Below are positions 52,633-62,800 of a stretch of DNA of 64,000 nt, piece by piece (the first letter of the stretch is position 1; every line of letters starts with the position of its first letter). The notes beneath the pieces are model-generated. The model ran no database searches. It saw only the letters and a list, made by a program, of their open reading frames with translations, and was not told the DNA's origin. The position numbers and the translations under genes were made by a program. The stretch is from Chitinophagaceae bacterium BSSC1 (GTDB taxonomy: Bacteria; Bacteroidota; Bacteroidia; Chitinophagales; Chitinophagaceae): NCBI GenBank assembly GCA_002256435.1, contig NKJC01000004.1:310001-374000 (forward strand), read 5' to 3'.

Positions 52633-53043
52633 ATGAAAAAGACCCACATCATCATTTTAGTGTTGATTGCCGCCAGTATTGTAGTATTGATTAGCTACAC
52701 CGGGGATTTGACTACCTATGAAACCATTTCTTCAGCCAAACAGAAAGAAGGCAAATTTGTAAACCTAATTGCCAAAGTTGACAAACAACAGCCGGTAGAA
52801 TACGATGCCGCCAAAAATCCTAACTATTTGACTTTCACAGCCGTTGATACTTTAGGTAATAGTATTAAAGTGGTTTATCACAACAATAAACCAACTGATA
52901 TGGAAAAAAGTGAAAGATTGGTTTTAAAAGGCAGGGTACAAGGTGACCATTTTGATTGTAAAGACATTTTATTAAAATGCCCTTCTAAATACAAGGATGA
53001 TCCCAATGCGGCTAAAAATGCCGTTAGGAATAGTGGTAAATAA
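52633..53043 (+). CDS. ccmE: Cytochrome c maturation heme chaperone CcmE, CXXXY type
   Basis: 136 residues: an N-terminal membrane anchor (IIILVLIAASIVVLISYTG) and a small OB-fold domain exposed to the periplasm. CcmE carries heme from CcmC to CcmF. In the classical protein the covalent heme site is the His of HxxxY. Here the corresponding segment near the end reads LLKCPSKY, with Cys116 and Tyr120, so it is the cysteine variant (CXXXY) described for archaea and some sulfate reducers. It is followed by the CcmF/CcsA-like heme lyase gene after 43 bases. Other ccm genes are not in the window. Confidence 0.87.
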   Translation: MKKTHIIILVLIAASIVVLISYTGDLTTYETISSAKQKEGKFVNLIAKVDKQQPVEYDAAKNPNYLTFTAVDTLGNSIKVVYHNNKPTDMEKSERLVLKGRVQGDHFDCKDILLKCPSKYKDDPNAAKNAVRNSGK

Positions 53044-53086
53044 CCCATTCCTGTTTCTCATTTCCCATCAGATTGAATAGATATAC

Positions 53087-55549
53087 ATGAAATATATAGG
53101 TGAACACTTATTGCCAGGCCAGATAGGCCATATACTTACTTTATTATCCTTGGTGGCATCCCTAATGGCCACCATTGCTTATTTTATGGCCAATCGCTTG
53201 GGCGATTCTTCGGAAAAAACCAGTTGGATTAAAATGGCAAGGGGCGCGTTTTTTGTAGAAACCGTTTCTGTATTTAGCATTTTTGGACTGATAGTTTATA
53301 TTATATCTAACCATTACCACGAATATTTCTTTGCGTGGAATCACTCATCAAGGTCTCTGCCCAGTAAATATTTGTTAAGCTGTATTTGGGAAGACCAATC
53401 TGGTAGTTTTTTATTGTGGAGTGTTTGGCATTGTGTACTAGGATGGGTCTTGGTTTGGAAGTCTAAAGACTGGGAAGCTGGTACCATGTTTGTATTGAAC
53501 CTGGCACAGTTTTGCATTGGTACCATGTTATTAGGGGTTTATGTATTTGGAGCCAAAATTGGTAATGATCCCTTTATTCTTTGGCGTAATAGCATGCCGG
53601 ATTTGCCCATTTTTACCAATCCAGATTATTTACAATTGCCCAGGGTATTTGAAGGGAATGATTTAAATACTCTATTGCAAAACTATTGGATGGTGATTCA
53701 CCCACCCGTCTTGTTCCTTGGATTTGCCTCTACCATTGTACCATTTGCCTACGCCTTTGCCGGCTTGATGAACAAGCGCCATGATTGGGTAAAACCCGTG
53801 ATTCCATGGGCTGGATTTTCAGCGGCCATATTGGGCTTGGGAATCATGATGGGAGCTGCTTGGGCTTATGAAAGTTTGTCTTTTGGTGGTTATTGGGCTT
53901 GGGATCCTGTAGAGAATGCATCCTTGGTTCCTTGGTTAACCTTGGTAGCCGGTTTACACGTAAATATGGTGTACAAAAACACAGGCTATTCACTCAAGAC
54001 TACTTATTTCTTTTATATCATCACTTTTACACTGATACTGTATTCTACCTTCCTAACTAGAAGTGGTATTCTTTCTGATACTTCGGTACACGCATTTACA
54101 GTAGACGATAAAAACTTGCAAGCCATCTATGTACAATTGATTGGCTTTGTATTGGTATTCTTTATACCTGCCATGGTTTTATTTGCTAGGAATTATAAAA
54201 CCCTTCCAAGCATACAAAAAGAAGAACAAACTTATAGTAGGGAATTCTGGATGTTTATTGGCTCCTTGGTGTTATTCCTTGGAGGTATTGTTATCATTGC
54301 AAAGACTTCAACGCCTGTCTTTAATAAAGTATTTGGTTCAAATATTGCACCACCAGAAGACCCCGAATTTGCCCATAACCAAATTCAAATTTTTGTAGCC
54401 ATGATCTTGGGATTGCTCACTGCATTTACCCAATATTTCAAATACAAAGACACACCCAAAGAACAGTTTGGTAAGAAAATTTGGATTCCAACCTTGGTAT
54501 CTGTGATCATTAGTTTGGGCATAAGTTTGTTTGGTGAAATTAGATATGGTTCAAAAGGACCAGTATTTTTAGTAGCCATTCATTTGGCCATTTTTACTGC
54601 TGTTTATGCGGTTGTGGCAAATGCATCTTATATCTGGCTGGGATTAAAAGGAAAGGTCAAAGCAGCTGGTGCAAGTGTTGCACACGTTGGTTTTGGATTA
54701 GTATTAGTTGGAATTCTTGTTTCATCGGCCAAGAAAACAGTATTAAGTTGGAATACAACAGGAATTACCGTTTTATCTAAAGAATCCAAGGGTGCCCAGG
54801 GCGATCCTGCAGAGAACCTAACCCTTTTCAAAGCGGTTAAAACAGATATGGGTAAGTATATGGTTACCTGGATCAGGGATACTGTTGACAATATTGACCA
54901 CAAACGCTATTTTGAAATTGAATTTATTGCCAAGGATAAGTCTGATAGTTTCAAACTATATCCCGATGTAATGAAGAACAACAAGGGTATGGAAGGTTTT
55001 GCAGCCAATCCCTCGGCCAAGCATTATTGGCATAAAGACATTTTTGGCTATATCACATCGTTCCAAGAAAACAATACCACAGACACCACCACTTTTAGAA
55101 ATAAACAAGTTAAAGCCGGAGATACTTTGTTTTATGGCAATGGCTTGATGATTCTAGAAAAAGTAGCTATTAATCCAGCAGAACAACAATCTAAAGTATT
55201 GCCGGGTGAAGTTTCCTTGTTTTTAAACATGACGGTGATTACCAAGGATGGAAGACGTTATCCAGCCAATCCGGGGATTGCCATCAAAGACCAACAACTG
55301 CGTTTGATCAATGATACCATTCGTTCACAAAGTTTGGTTCTTCAATTCAACAAAGTAGTTGATCAAAAAACGGGTAAACTAGAAATTGGCATCAAAGAAA
55401 GTAGTTCCATTACAGAGTTGATTACTTTAAAAGTCTACGAATTTCCTTTGATTAACGTATTGTGGTTAGGAGTTGTAGTCATGACCGTTGGATTTGGCAT
55501 GAGCATTCGTCAACGATTGTTAACAAAAACCAATTTAAAAGCCGTTTAA
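53087..55549 (+). CDS. ccmF: Cytochrome c heme lyase, CcmF/CcsA type
   Basis: 820 residues with about 14 transmembrane helices. The heme-handling WWD-like motif is SFGGYWAWDPVENASLVPW, flanked by conserved His-containing loops (YWMVIHPPVLFLGFAST and AGLHVNMVYKN). A large periplasmic C-terminal domain (about 520-770) is followed by a final helix. It receives heme from CcmE and attaches it to CxxCH motifs of apocytochromes at the outer face of the inner membrane. The fusion-like length matches Bacteroidota CcmF proteins. Confidence 0.92.
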   Translation: MKYIGEHLLPGQIGHILTLLSLVASLMATIAYFMANRLGDSSEKTSWIKMARGAFFVETVSVFSIFGLIVYIISNHYHEYFFAWNHSSRSLPSKYLLSCIWEDQSGSFLLWSVWHCVLGWVLVWKSKDWEAGTMFVLNLAQFCIGTMLLGVYVFGAKIGNDPFILWRNSMPDLPIFTNPDYLQLPRVFEGNDLNTLLQNYWMVIHPPVLFLGFASTIVPFAYAFAGLMNKRHDWVKPVIPWAGFSAAILGLGIMMGAAWAYESLSFGGYWAWDPVENASLVPWLTLVAGLHVNMVYKNTGYSLKTTYFFYIITFTLILYSTFLTRSGILSDTSVHAFTVDDKNLQAIYVQLIGFVLVFFIPAMVLFARNYKTLPSIQKEEQTYSREFWMFIGSLVLFLGGIVIIAKTSTPVFNKVFGSNIAPPEDPEFAHNQIQIFVAMILGLLTAFTQYFKYKDTPKEQFGKKIWIPTLVSVIISLGISLFGEIRYGSKGPVFLVAIHLAIFTAVYAVVANASYIWLGLKGKVKAAGASVAHVGFGLVLVGILVSSAKKTVLSWNTTGITVLSKESKGAQGDPAENLTLFKAVKTDMGKYMVTWIRDTVDNIDHKRYFEIEFIAKDKSDSFKLYPDVMKNNKGMEGFAANPSAKHYWHKDIFGYITSFQENNTTDTTTFRNKQVKAGDTLFYGNGLMILEKVAINPAEQQSKVLPGEVSLFLNMTVITKDGRRYPANPGIAIKDQQLRLINDTIRSQSLVLQFNKVVDQKTGKLEIGIKESSSITELITLKVYEFPLINVLWLGVVVMTVGFGMSIRQRLLTKTNLKAV

Positions 55550-55616
55550 TCAGGTTTTGGGTTACTTTTTTTGGCTGGGCAGCATTAATGGATATTGATT
55601 TGTCTATTTTTAAGCA

Positions 55617-56249
55617 TTGAAACAACTTAAACCATATTATCGCTACCTATTGATCATGCTCTTTACTGTGGCAGTTCAGTTTGTCAAAGCGCAGGAACAA
55701 CCTGTAGGTCATGGCCCTTTGGATACGGTTAAAGTGTACGCATTCATAACACCTGAAGGAGATACCATTGGCCAAAGTTATTTACCCAATGTGTTGGTAT
55801 ACGCTAAATTGAGCGGACAGTGGAAAAAATATTGGGCAGACTGGACCCGTTTGCGTAATGCAGTCTATGTTACTTATCCTTATGCAAAAGCTGCTGGAAG
55901 AATCATGAATGATATCAATGCCAGGTTGTTACACGTAACAGACAAAAGCGAACGCAGAAAGATTATTCATAGCAGGGAAAAAGAATTGAAAAAGGAATTC
56001 ACAGATAAATTAACCCAGCTGTCTGTATATCAAGGTAAAGTGTTGATGAAGTTGATTTACCGAGAAACAGGCAATAACTGTTATGAAATTATAGAAGACT
56101 ATAAAGGCTTTATCAATGCTGCATTTTGGCAAACCCTAGCTGTCTTATTTGGTAGTAATTTGAAACAGAAATACGAGCCAACAGGTAAAGACGCAGACAT
56201 GGAAAAGATTGTGATAGACGTAGAAAGAATGTACGGATACCGTAGTTAA
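55617..56249 (+). CDS. Secreted DUF4294 family protein
   Basis: 210 residues with a TTG start at 55617. The next in-frame ATG (55656) would cut the signal peptide MKQLKPYYRYLLIMLFTVAV (and QFVKAQ) in half, so TTG is preferred. The mature part contains the family features GDTIGQSYLPNVLVYAKLSG, WADWTRLRNAVYVTYPYAKA and LSVYQGKVLMKLIYRETGNN. The family is limited to Bacteroidota and has no known function. A weak promoter candidate (TTGATTTG near 55597) precedes it. The stop codon overlaps that of the convergent aat gene. Confidence 0.8.
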   Translation: MKQLKPYYRYLLIMLFTVAVQFVKAQEQPVGHGPLDTVKVYAFITPEGDTIGQSYLPNVLVYAKLSGQWKKYWADWTRLRNAVYVTYPYAKAAGRIMNDINARLLHVTDKSERRKIIHSREKELKKEFTDKLTQLSVYQGKVLMKLIYRETGNNCYEIIEDYKGFINAAFWQTLAVLFGSNLKQKYEPTGKDADMEKIVIDVERMYGYRS

Positions 56250-56890
56250 ATTAATTGGGTAAGTCTTTGGGCAAAATCATCTCTACCAATCATCTGAGCT
56301 CCCAAACTTTCTAAATGGGCTGTATACACTTGACAGTCTATTAATTCAATGCCTTCTTGTTTGAGTAATTGGACAAAATGAATAAAGGCAAATTTGCTGG
56401 CGTTAGATGCTTTGGCAAACATGCTTTCTCCAAAAAATACTTTTCCCATTTTAATACCATACAAACCACCCACTAATTGACCATCTAACCAAGTCTCAGC
56501 AGATACCGCAAATCCCAAACCGTGTAATTCATTAAAAGAAGCTTCTAATTCAGGGGTTATCCAAGTTCCATCTTGGCCTTCTCTTTTTTGGTTTTTACAA
56601 TTGGCAATCACTTGGTCAAAAGCAGTGTTGACGCTAAAGCGATAGTCCCCTTTTTTAATCACCTGCTCCATACTCTTGCTCACTTTCAAATTTTCTGGCA
56701 ATAAGACAAAGCGTGGGTCAGGACTCCACCAAAGTGGAACAGGGCCATCAAACCATGGGAAAATCCCGTGCTTATAAGCAATTAAAAGCCGGTCAATACT
56801 CAAGTCACCGCCAATGGCTAGTAACCCTTCCTCATCAGCTTCAGAAAGTGGAGGAAACCATAAATTATTATCTAGTGTGAACAAAGGCAT
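56246..56890 (-). CDS. aat: Leucyl/phenylalanyl-tRNA--protein transferase
   Basis: 214 residues of normal length. Typical blocks are FPPLSEADEEGLLAIGGDLS, YKHGIFPWFDGPVPLWWSPD, and then GLYGIKMGKVFFGESMFA and ELIDCQVYTAHLESLGAQMI. Aat adds Leu or Phe from aminoacyl-tRNA to proteins with N-terminal Lys or Arg, making N-degrons. The upstream gene on the same strand is clpS, which recognises exactly these N-degrons, so the two form a functional N-end-rule operon. Confidence 0.94.
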   Translation of the reverse strand: MPLFTLDNNLWFPPLSEADEEGLLAIGGDLSIDRLLIAYKHGIFPWFDGPVPLWWSPDPRFVLLPENLKVSKSMEQVIKKGDYRFSVNTAFDQVIANCKNQKREGQDGTWITPELEASFNELHGLGFAVSAETWLDGQLVGGLYGIKMGKVFFGESMFAKASNASKFAFIHFVQLLKQEGIELIDCQVYTAHLESLGAQMIGRDDFAQRLTQLI

Positions 56891-56926
56891 GTGGGGATGT
56901 TTGTTCTGAGTTATGAATATAACCTA

Positions 56927-57232
56927 TTAGGCAATCACTTCAATGGTTGCACCAATACCTCTTTCAGTAATGGCGTCACACATGGGTTTTAAAGTATCAT
57001 AGTCACCATTTTTAACCGCATATTTACCCTTGTTATGGATAATCATGGCACATTGTTCTGCTTGTTCCAAGTCATGACCACAAACCTCCATTAAGGTTTC
57101 AATGACCCAGTCAAAGCTATTGACTTCATCATTCCAAACTATAAGGGAATAAGAAGGTGTCAATTGGGTTAATACGCCAACGTCTGAATCTTCTCTGGGT
57201 TGTGCTGCTTCTTGTTGTCCAAATAAGTGCAT
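56927..57232 (-). CDS. clpS: ATP-dependent Clp protease adaptor ClpS
   Basis: 101 residues. The core has the family order SLIVWNDEVNSFDWVIETLM, GHDLEQAEQCAMIIHNKGK and the C-terminal strand RGIGATIEVIA. The Asn-Asp of WNDEVN and the His of MIIHNKG line the pocket that holds N-terminal Leu, Phe, Trp or Tyr. ClpS passes these substrates to ClpAP-type or ClpCP proteases. It is followed by aat after 36 bases, on the same strand. Confidence 0.93.
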   Translation of the reverse strand: MHLFGQQEAAQPREDSDVGVLTQLTPSYSLIVWNDEVNSFDWVIETLMEVCGHDLEQAEQCAMIIHNKGKYAVKNGDYDTLKPMCDAITERGIGATIEVIA

Positions 57233-57317
57233 GTTGCAAAGTTAAAATATAAACTGTCATTGCTAATTCCTTCCAATAGAATTATGGATAAAAAAAACAA
57301 GTACTTGCAAGTATCCA

Positions 57318-57350
57318 CAAAAAAATAACCTCAAGATAAATCCTGAGGTT
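57318..57350 (-). terminator. Terminator after tRNA-Val
   Basis: Stem AACCTCA (57327-57333) with TGAGGTT (57344-57350). On the reverse strand it is followed by ATTTTTTT. It lies just downstream of the tRNA 3' end. Confidence 0.8.
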
Positions 57351-57356
57351 AGTTTG

Positions 57357-57431
57357 TGGGAGCACACGGGTTCGAACCGCGGACCCTCTGCTTGTAAGGC
57401 AGATGCTCTAAACCAGCTGAGCTATGCTCCC
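57357..57431 (-). tRNA. tRNA-Val (anticodon TAC)
   Basis: On the reverse strand the acceptor GGGAGCA pairs with TGCTCCC, followed by discriminator A. The D arm is GCTC..GAGC, the anticodon stem TCTGC/GCAGA holds the loop CTTACAA with anticodon TAC, and the T arm contains TTCGAAC. The length is 75 bases without an encoded CCA. A single-gene transcript with its own terminator; no second tRNA or integrase gene is beside it. Confidence 0.95.
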
Positions 57432-57507
57432 TTTGTTTGTTTGGGAGTGCAAAAATAAGGGTTGGATATTTATCACCAAATTTATTTTCGACTTTTTTTA
57501 AAAAAGA

Positions 57508-57798
57508 TCAATTTAATTGAAGTGCAGGGAATCTATAATGTTGACTATCGTACACAAATAGTTCTTCAATTTCATAAGACCAATATTTGTATAAAGGAGA
57601 TTTTGCCAAGCATTTATCTGCCTCGGCCTTGTTTTCACAATTCATGGTAATCCAACAGGTCTGACTTTCCATGCTCACTGCATAGCTATCAATCACTGAC
57701 TTGTTCATAAGAAAATTAATATAGGTTCTGTGTGGTGGAACCAATTGCATGAATTGCTCATCCATGGTAAACTTGATGATCGCCTGAAACTTTTTCAT
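57508..57798 (-). CDS. Small YCII/muconolactone-isomerase-like protein
   Basis: A 96-residue cytoplasmic protein with the ferredoxin-like strand-helix pattern: KFQAIIKFTM, then the helix around FMQLVPPHRTYINFLMNKSV, IDSYAVSMESQTCWITMNCE, a second helix EADKCLAKSPLYKYW, and SYEIEELFVYD. This is the outline of muconolactone delta-isomerase/YCII-type domains, which are often small-molecule enzymes or subunits. There is no catalytic assignment. It stands alone between the tRNA gene and the YCF48-like gene. Confidence 0.7.
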   Translation of the reverse strand: MKKFQAIIKFTMDEQFMQLVPPHRTYINFLMNKSVIDSYAVSMESQTCWITMNCENKAEADKCLAKSPLYKYWSYEIEELFVYDSQHYRFPALQLN

Positions 57799-57996
57799 CT
57801 AATACTGTTTTACGCAATTAGGGTATACAAGATTCGTGCAGCAAATTTTCTAATGGCAATCTGTCAATAAATCCCCAAAAATCGGAAACTATTGCAGGCG
57901 TTCAACCGTCATTTAAATATAACATGAAAACAATAGACTTGTTAGCCCTTTCCTACATTTTTATGAGTTTTAATTGATTTAGTCAATACTGAAAGA

Positions 57997-59013
57997 TTAG
58001 TTCAACACCAATTTTGCCAGTTTCCCGTTACCTCCGGCCAAAAAGACAGCATTCCCTTTGGCCGCTTTTTGAACCACATGAAAGCTTTCTTTTGAAATAT
58101 TGACCCAATTAAGACCTCCGTCATAGGATAGATCTACCCCAGAAGTACCACAAGCTATAAGTGTAGATTTGGTTAAATAGATGACACAGGATTTATACCC
58201 ATGTGGATTGGTCTGTGGTACACGCAAGTTTTTTCCTCCTTGATCAAACAAAACAGCGTTTCCAGTTCTAATACTATCTTTTGAAAAATCACCGCCTACA
58301 ATGATTCCATTCCCTTTGGCATCCATGACCAAAGAATTGGCACCGGTTGATTCTCTACCTTGTAATAAGGGTAGTTCCCAGATTTTGTTTTCAAAAAATA
58401 GCCTAGACTTTTTTCCACCTGTAGCAAATATCAATTCCTTACCGCGATGCACCAAATTGGTTCCTGATGAAGCAAAAAAAGCTTCCCCTTCAGTAGCTGT
58501 TAAATCATGTTTGGTGATCAATGGGTCATTGGTAGACCAGGTTTCACCTTGATCCTTTGTAATAGCCAAAAAGAATTTACCATTGATGGGGTCACCAATT
58601 ACTGCACCTTTTTTTGAGTCATAAAAATCCATGGCGTCTAAAAACATGCCCTTGGTACTGTCTGTAAAAACGGTTCGCCAAGTTTTACCAGCATCGCTTG
58701 TTTTTAAGATCACTGCAGGTTCAGCAATGCCCATAATAATGGCTGTTTGGTCATCAAAAGCAGCAATATCTCTAAAGTCTTTTTTTTCAAAGCCTGGCAC
58801 CGTAATCCATTCTACGTGTGCACCGCCATCAGTAGACCGGCCAACGGTTCCAGCACTACCACTTACCCAAAGTACTTGGTCATTGACCACAGACAAACCC
58901 CTAAAGCTTTTTCTGGTTCCAGATTGCAATATTTGAACGCTAACAGTTTGGGCAAAGGCATTGCTAAACAAGGCAATGGCCAACAAACAGGAAAATATTT
59001 TATTAAGTGACAT
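57997..59013 (-). CDS. Secreted beta-propeller protein, YCF48/BNR-like
   Basis: 338 residues with a signal peptide (ending near SNAFAQ). Repeated units carry the BNR/Asp-box-like S-x-D-x-G-x-x-W pattern: GRSTDGGAHVEWI, LKTSDAGKTWRTV, AITKDQGETWSTN and LSYDGGLNWVNIS. Such six- or seven-bladed propellers resemble the photosystem-assembly factor YCF48 and sialidases; in non-photosynthetic Bacteroidota they are exported proteins of unknown role. No sialidase catalytic residues can be confirmed by eye. Confidence 0.8.
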   Translation of the reverse strand: MSLNKIFSCLLAIALFSNAFAQTVSVQILQSGTRKSFRGLSVVNDQVLWVSGSAGTVGRSTDGGAHVEWITVPGFEKKDFRDIAAFDDQTAIIMGIAEPAVILKTSDAGKTWRTVFTDSTKGMFLDAMDFYDSKKGAVIGDPINGKFFLAITKDQGETWSTNDPLITKHDLTATEGEAFFASSGTNLVHRGKELIFATGGKKSRLFFENKIWELPLLQGRESTGANSLVMDAKGNGIIVGGDFSKDSIRTGNAVLFDQGGKNLRVPQTNPHGYKSCVIYLTKSTLIACGTSGVDLSYDGGLNWVNISKESFHVVQKAAKGNAVFLAGGNGKLAKLVLN

Positions 59014-59075
59014 AAGAATATCAGATTTGCAGCTTTAATAGATCTTGAAAGATAATACAAACACCTAAAACCTGC

Positions 59076-59804
59076 ATGATGATCCCATATTGGATGAGTA
59101 GAACACAGTTGATGATGGGCGATGAACCCATTTTAAAACTCATGGGTAAACACGTATTGGTAGTAGGTCTAGGAGGAGTAGGTGGAATTTGTGCAGAAAT
59201 GATTGCTAGGGCAGGTGTTGGAAAAATGACCATTGTAGACGCAGATACGGTAGACTTGAGTAATACTAACCGACAAATTCCAGCATTGCATTCTACAGTT
59301 GGGCGTTTAAAAACGGCAGTTTTGGAAGAAAGGCTCAAAGACATTAATCCAGAATTACAATTAAGGGTATTGCCTATTTATATCAAAGAGCAGGAAACCA
59401 TTAACCTGATTGAATCTGAGCATATTGATTTTGCGGTAGATTGTATTGATACCCTGTCTCCCAAAGTCTATTTTATCAAAGCATGTATTGACAGAAATAT
59501 TCCCATTGTTAGTTCATTAGGAGCAGGTGGCAAACTAGATCCATCACAAGTGCAGGTAACCGATATTTCCAAAACCTATGAGTGTAATTTGGCCCGTTAT
59601 GTACGGAAGAAATTACACGGATTGGGTATTAGAAAGGGATTAACTGTAGTGTTTAGTCCAGAAAAAGTTGACCAGAGCCGCATCTTTGAAACCGAGAAAG
59701 CTTTTCCCAAAAAATCCATCATTGGTACCATGAGTTATATGCCCGCTATTTTTGGGTGCACAGTAGCGTCGGTAGTAATCAGGGGTTTATTGGCACAAGA
59801 ATGA
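59076..59804 (+). CDS. tcdA: tRNA threonylcarbamoyladenosine dehydratase TcdA
   Basis: 242 residues of the ThiF/E1-like family. The nucleotide-binding VVGLGGVGGICAEMIARAGV is followed by IVDADTVDLSNTNRQIPALH, in which the Arg contacts ATP, and FAVDCIDTLSPKVYFIKACI. The C-terminal part with the GLTVVFSPEKVDQSR segment and GTMSYMPAIFGCTVASVVIR is characteristic of TcdA/CsdL. It cyclises t6A37 to ct6A in ANN-decoding tRNAs. It is the last gene with ordinary base composition before the AT-rich end. Confidence 0.9.
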   Translation: MMIPYWMSRTQLMMGDEPILKLMGKHVLVVGLGGVGGICAEMIARAGVGKMTIVDADTVDLSNTNRQIPALHSTVGRLKTAVLEERLKDINPELQLRVLPIYIKEQETINLIESEHIDFAVDCIDTLSPKVYFIKACIDRNIPIVSSLGAGGKLDPSQVQVTDISKTYECNLARYVRKKLHGLGIRKGLTVVFSPEKVDQSRIFETEKAFPKKSIIGTMSYMPAIFGCTVASVVIRGLLAQE

Positions 59805-59858
59805 ACAAAATTAAAGATATCGACTATTTATATTAGTTTTATTTTGCAATTATTGGGA

Positions 59859-62800
59859 ATGGAACTAAACAATAAACATATTCAAAGGATATTCATAATT
59901 ACCATTCTAGTTTTTTTATTTTGTGTTCAAACTCGTTCACAAACATATTCAAATTACAATAAAGTTGAAGGGTTAAATAGTAATGTTGTCTATTGTATAA
60001 TGCAAGACAGTAAAGGTTACGTTTGGGTAGGAACTGAAGCAGGTGCAGCAAGATATGATGGCAATAAGTTTCTTTATTTTTCAATGGAAGATGGATTGAC
60101 TGATAATGATGTGTTTCAAATACATGAAGATCAAAAAGGAAGAATATGGTTTTTAACAAATAGTGGGAAACCATGTGTATATGAAAATGATAAAATTCTA
60201 AACGGCACTAATACTTTATGGTTGAGCAAAATACAACCTAAGAAATTGGCAAAATCATTTCTAATAGGGGATAATAATGATATATGGTTTAGTACTCTTG
60301 ATACGGTTTATCATTTTAGAAATGACCAACTTGTAGACAAGATTTATCCAGAAAATATTAGTTCAATTGATAATAATTGTCAAGGTGTCTTTAATTATAA
60401 AGACAGTATGTTTGTTTTGACAAATAAATATTTGATTAATTGTCAATCAAAGAAAAAACTATGGTTACAACCAGATTTTGAAATAAATGTTTCTTATGTA
60501 TTTGCTAATATAATAAGGGATAAAATATTCTATTTCTCCAAGAATAAATTAATTGAAATTTCGCTAAATGATAGAAAAATTAGTGAAGTTTATAGCTTTG
60601 AAAAGTCGGATAATGGATTGATTGTAAGTGAATCGTTAAATTCAGACTCTATTTTTATATCATCTAGATTGGGTGTGTTTGAAAAGCAAAATGGTAGTAA
60701 AAAAGTAATTAAGAAATCAAGTCAGTATAATTTAATTACAAAAGTTCTGAAAGATAATGAAGGTAATATTTGGTTGACTTCATTATCGGAAGGTCTGTAT
60801 TTGAAAAAGAAGTTTCATCAAAATGCAACTACGGTAATTGATACTAAAGGTAGATTCAAGATTGGTGCAAGTAATAGTATTAATAAGATTAATAATAAAG
60901 TTTTTATTGGATACAATGATGGAAATTATATTGTGATAAAAAACGGGAATGTATCTTATGAAAGATTGCAAACAAAAGACATATTTGGAAAATCAAGGCA
61001 AATTATAAATACTGATAAAGGCCAATGGTTTGTTTTTGGAACGCAAGCAGTTTTAAAAAAGAAAGGTGGCGAATTTAAATTTCCATATCCAACAAAACAG
61101 ATTTCTCAAAATAGTTCTTCACACTATTTTGCATCTAGTTTTGGACTATTTAAGCAATATGAAAAAAATAGTTTTTTAAATCCATCTAATAAAGGGATTT
61201 ATGATTATTCAAGTTATTTACAAATTTCTAAAGTTAGAGCAAATGTCATTTGTGAATTGACAAATGATTCTGTAGTTACAGGGGGAATATATGGAATAGA
61301 TCTATATGTAAAGGATAAAAAAATAGATCCATTACCATGGAAAAGTGAAATCACTGAAAAGTATATCTCTAAAATAATTAAAACATCAGAATGTGATTTT
61401 GTAATCAGCTCAACAAATTTCGGTGTTGGGATTGCACATAAAGATTCTATTTATCAAATTAATAAAACAAACGGGTTACTAAGTAATATATGTAATAGTG
61501 TTTTTAGTAATAGTCCAGGTATTATTTGGGTAGCTACTTCATTAGGCCTTAATAAGATTAAATATCAAATTAACCCCAATCGTGTAATTGACTTTACAAT
61601 TGAAAATTATACTTACAAGATAAGGAATAGCGCTTTTTTTTGTAATGATGTTGCGGTTTTTAATGATTCATTATTTGTTTTGACTCCTGATGGAACTTAT
61701 ATACATGAATTTTCAAAAGATTATTTGATTAAAAATGTTCCAAAAAATGAAATTGAAGGTATTTATGTTGGCAGTCAAAAATTTTCATATAAATCAAAAT
61801 ATTTTTTGGAATCAAATCAAAATAATTTAAAAATTAAATTTATAGGAATTTCCTTTCAATCAAATGAAGCAATTCAATATAAGTATAAATTGTTGCCATA
61901 TGATACATCCTGGAATCTTACTGAAAATACTGTTGTGGAATATCCACATTTAGACCCAGGTGAATATAAATTCTTAGTAACTTCTTCTTTGTCAAATGGA
62001 ATTTGGAATCCTAAACCTATTGGAATAGCCATCCAAATAAAAAAACCATTTTATAACACATTTTGGTTTTTAATTTTATCTATTATTTCTTTCTGTTTAT
62101 TTGCATATCTACTTTTTAGATTTCTTATAAAAAGGGTTCATGAAAAAAATTCAATTATAAATAAATCATTAGAGCTTCAAAAAGACAATGCTATTCTCCA
62201 CTCGGAAAAATTAGTATATCTAAATAAGTTAATTGAGTTGGAGCAAAAAGCATTAAGCTTACAAATGAATCCGCACTTTATTTTTAATGTTATTAATGCA
62301 ATAAAAGGATTGTATTCTAATAATGAAAAATTTGTAGCAGACAATTATGTTGATAAGTTTGCTAAATTAATGAGAATGATATTAGATAATAATTCTACTT
62401 CCTTTATTTCATTAAATGATGAATTGGAAATTCAAAATTCCTATATTGAACTCGCTTTACTACGTTATGAACAAAAATTTCAATGTTCTATAAAAATTGA
62501 CCCAAGTATAGACATGAATTCTATTTATTTGCCACCCATGCTTTTGCAACCTTTTATTGAAAATGCAATAATCCATGGAGTAGCACCTTTGAAATCTAAT
62601 GGTTTTATTTTTCTTAATATCTCCATATCGGGTGATGTATTAATATTTGAATTAATTGATAATGGTATTGGTCGTGATAAGTCCAAAGAAATTAATAAAT
62701 ATAAAATACATGAATCAAAAGGTATACATATAACTTCTGAAAGGTTAAAATTGCTTCACCCTCAAAGTAAATTAATTATTTCTGATATTGTTAGTGATTT

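Noticed and set aside
57357..57431. tRNA-Val as attachment site for the AT-rich end region
   Set aside because: No duplicated tRNA 3' end or integrase was seen, and about 2.4 kb of ordinary DNA separates it from the composition change.
57924..57977. A 17-codon frame (MKTIDLLALSYIFMSFN) in the gap before the YCF48-like gene
   Set aside because: Too short, no promoter or conservation evidence; chance frames of this size are expected in AT-rich gaps.
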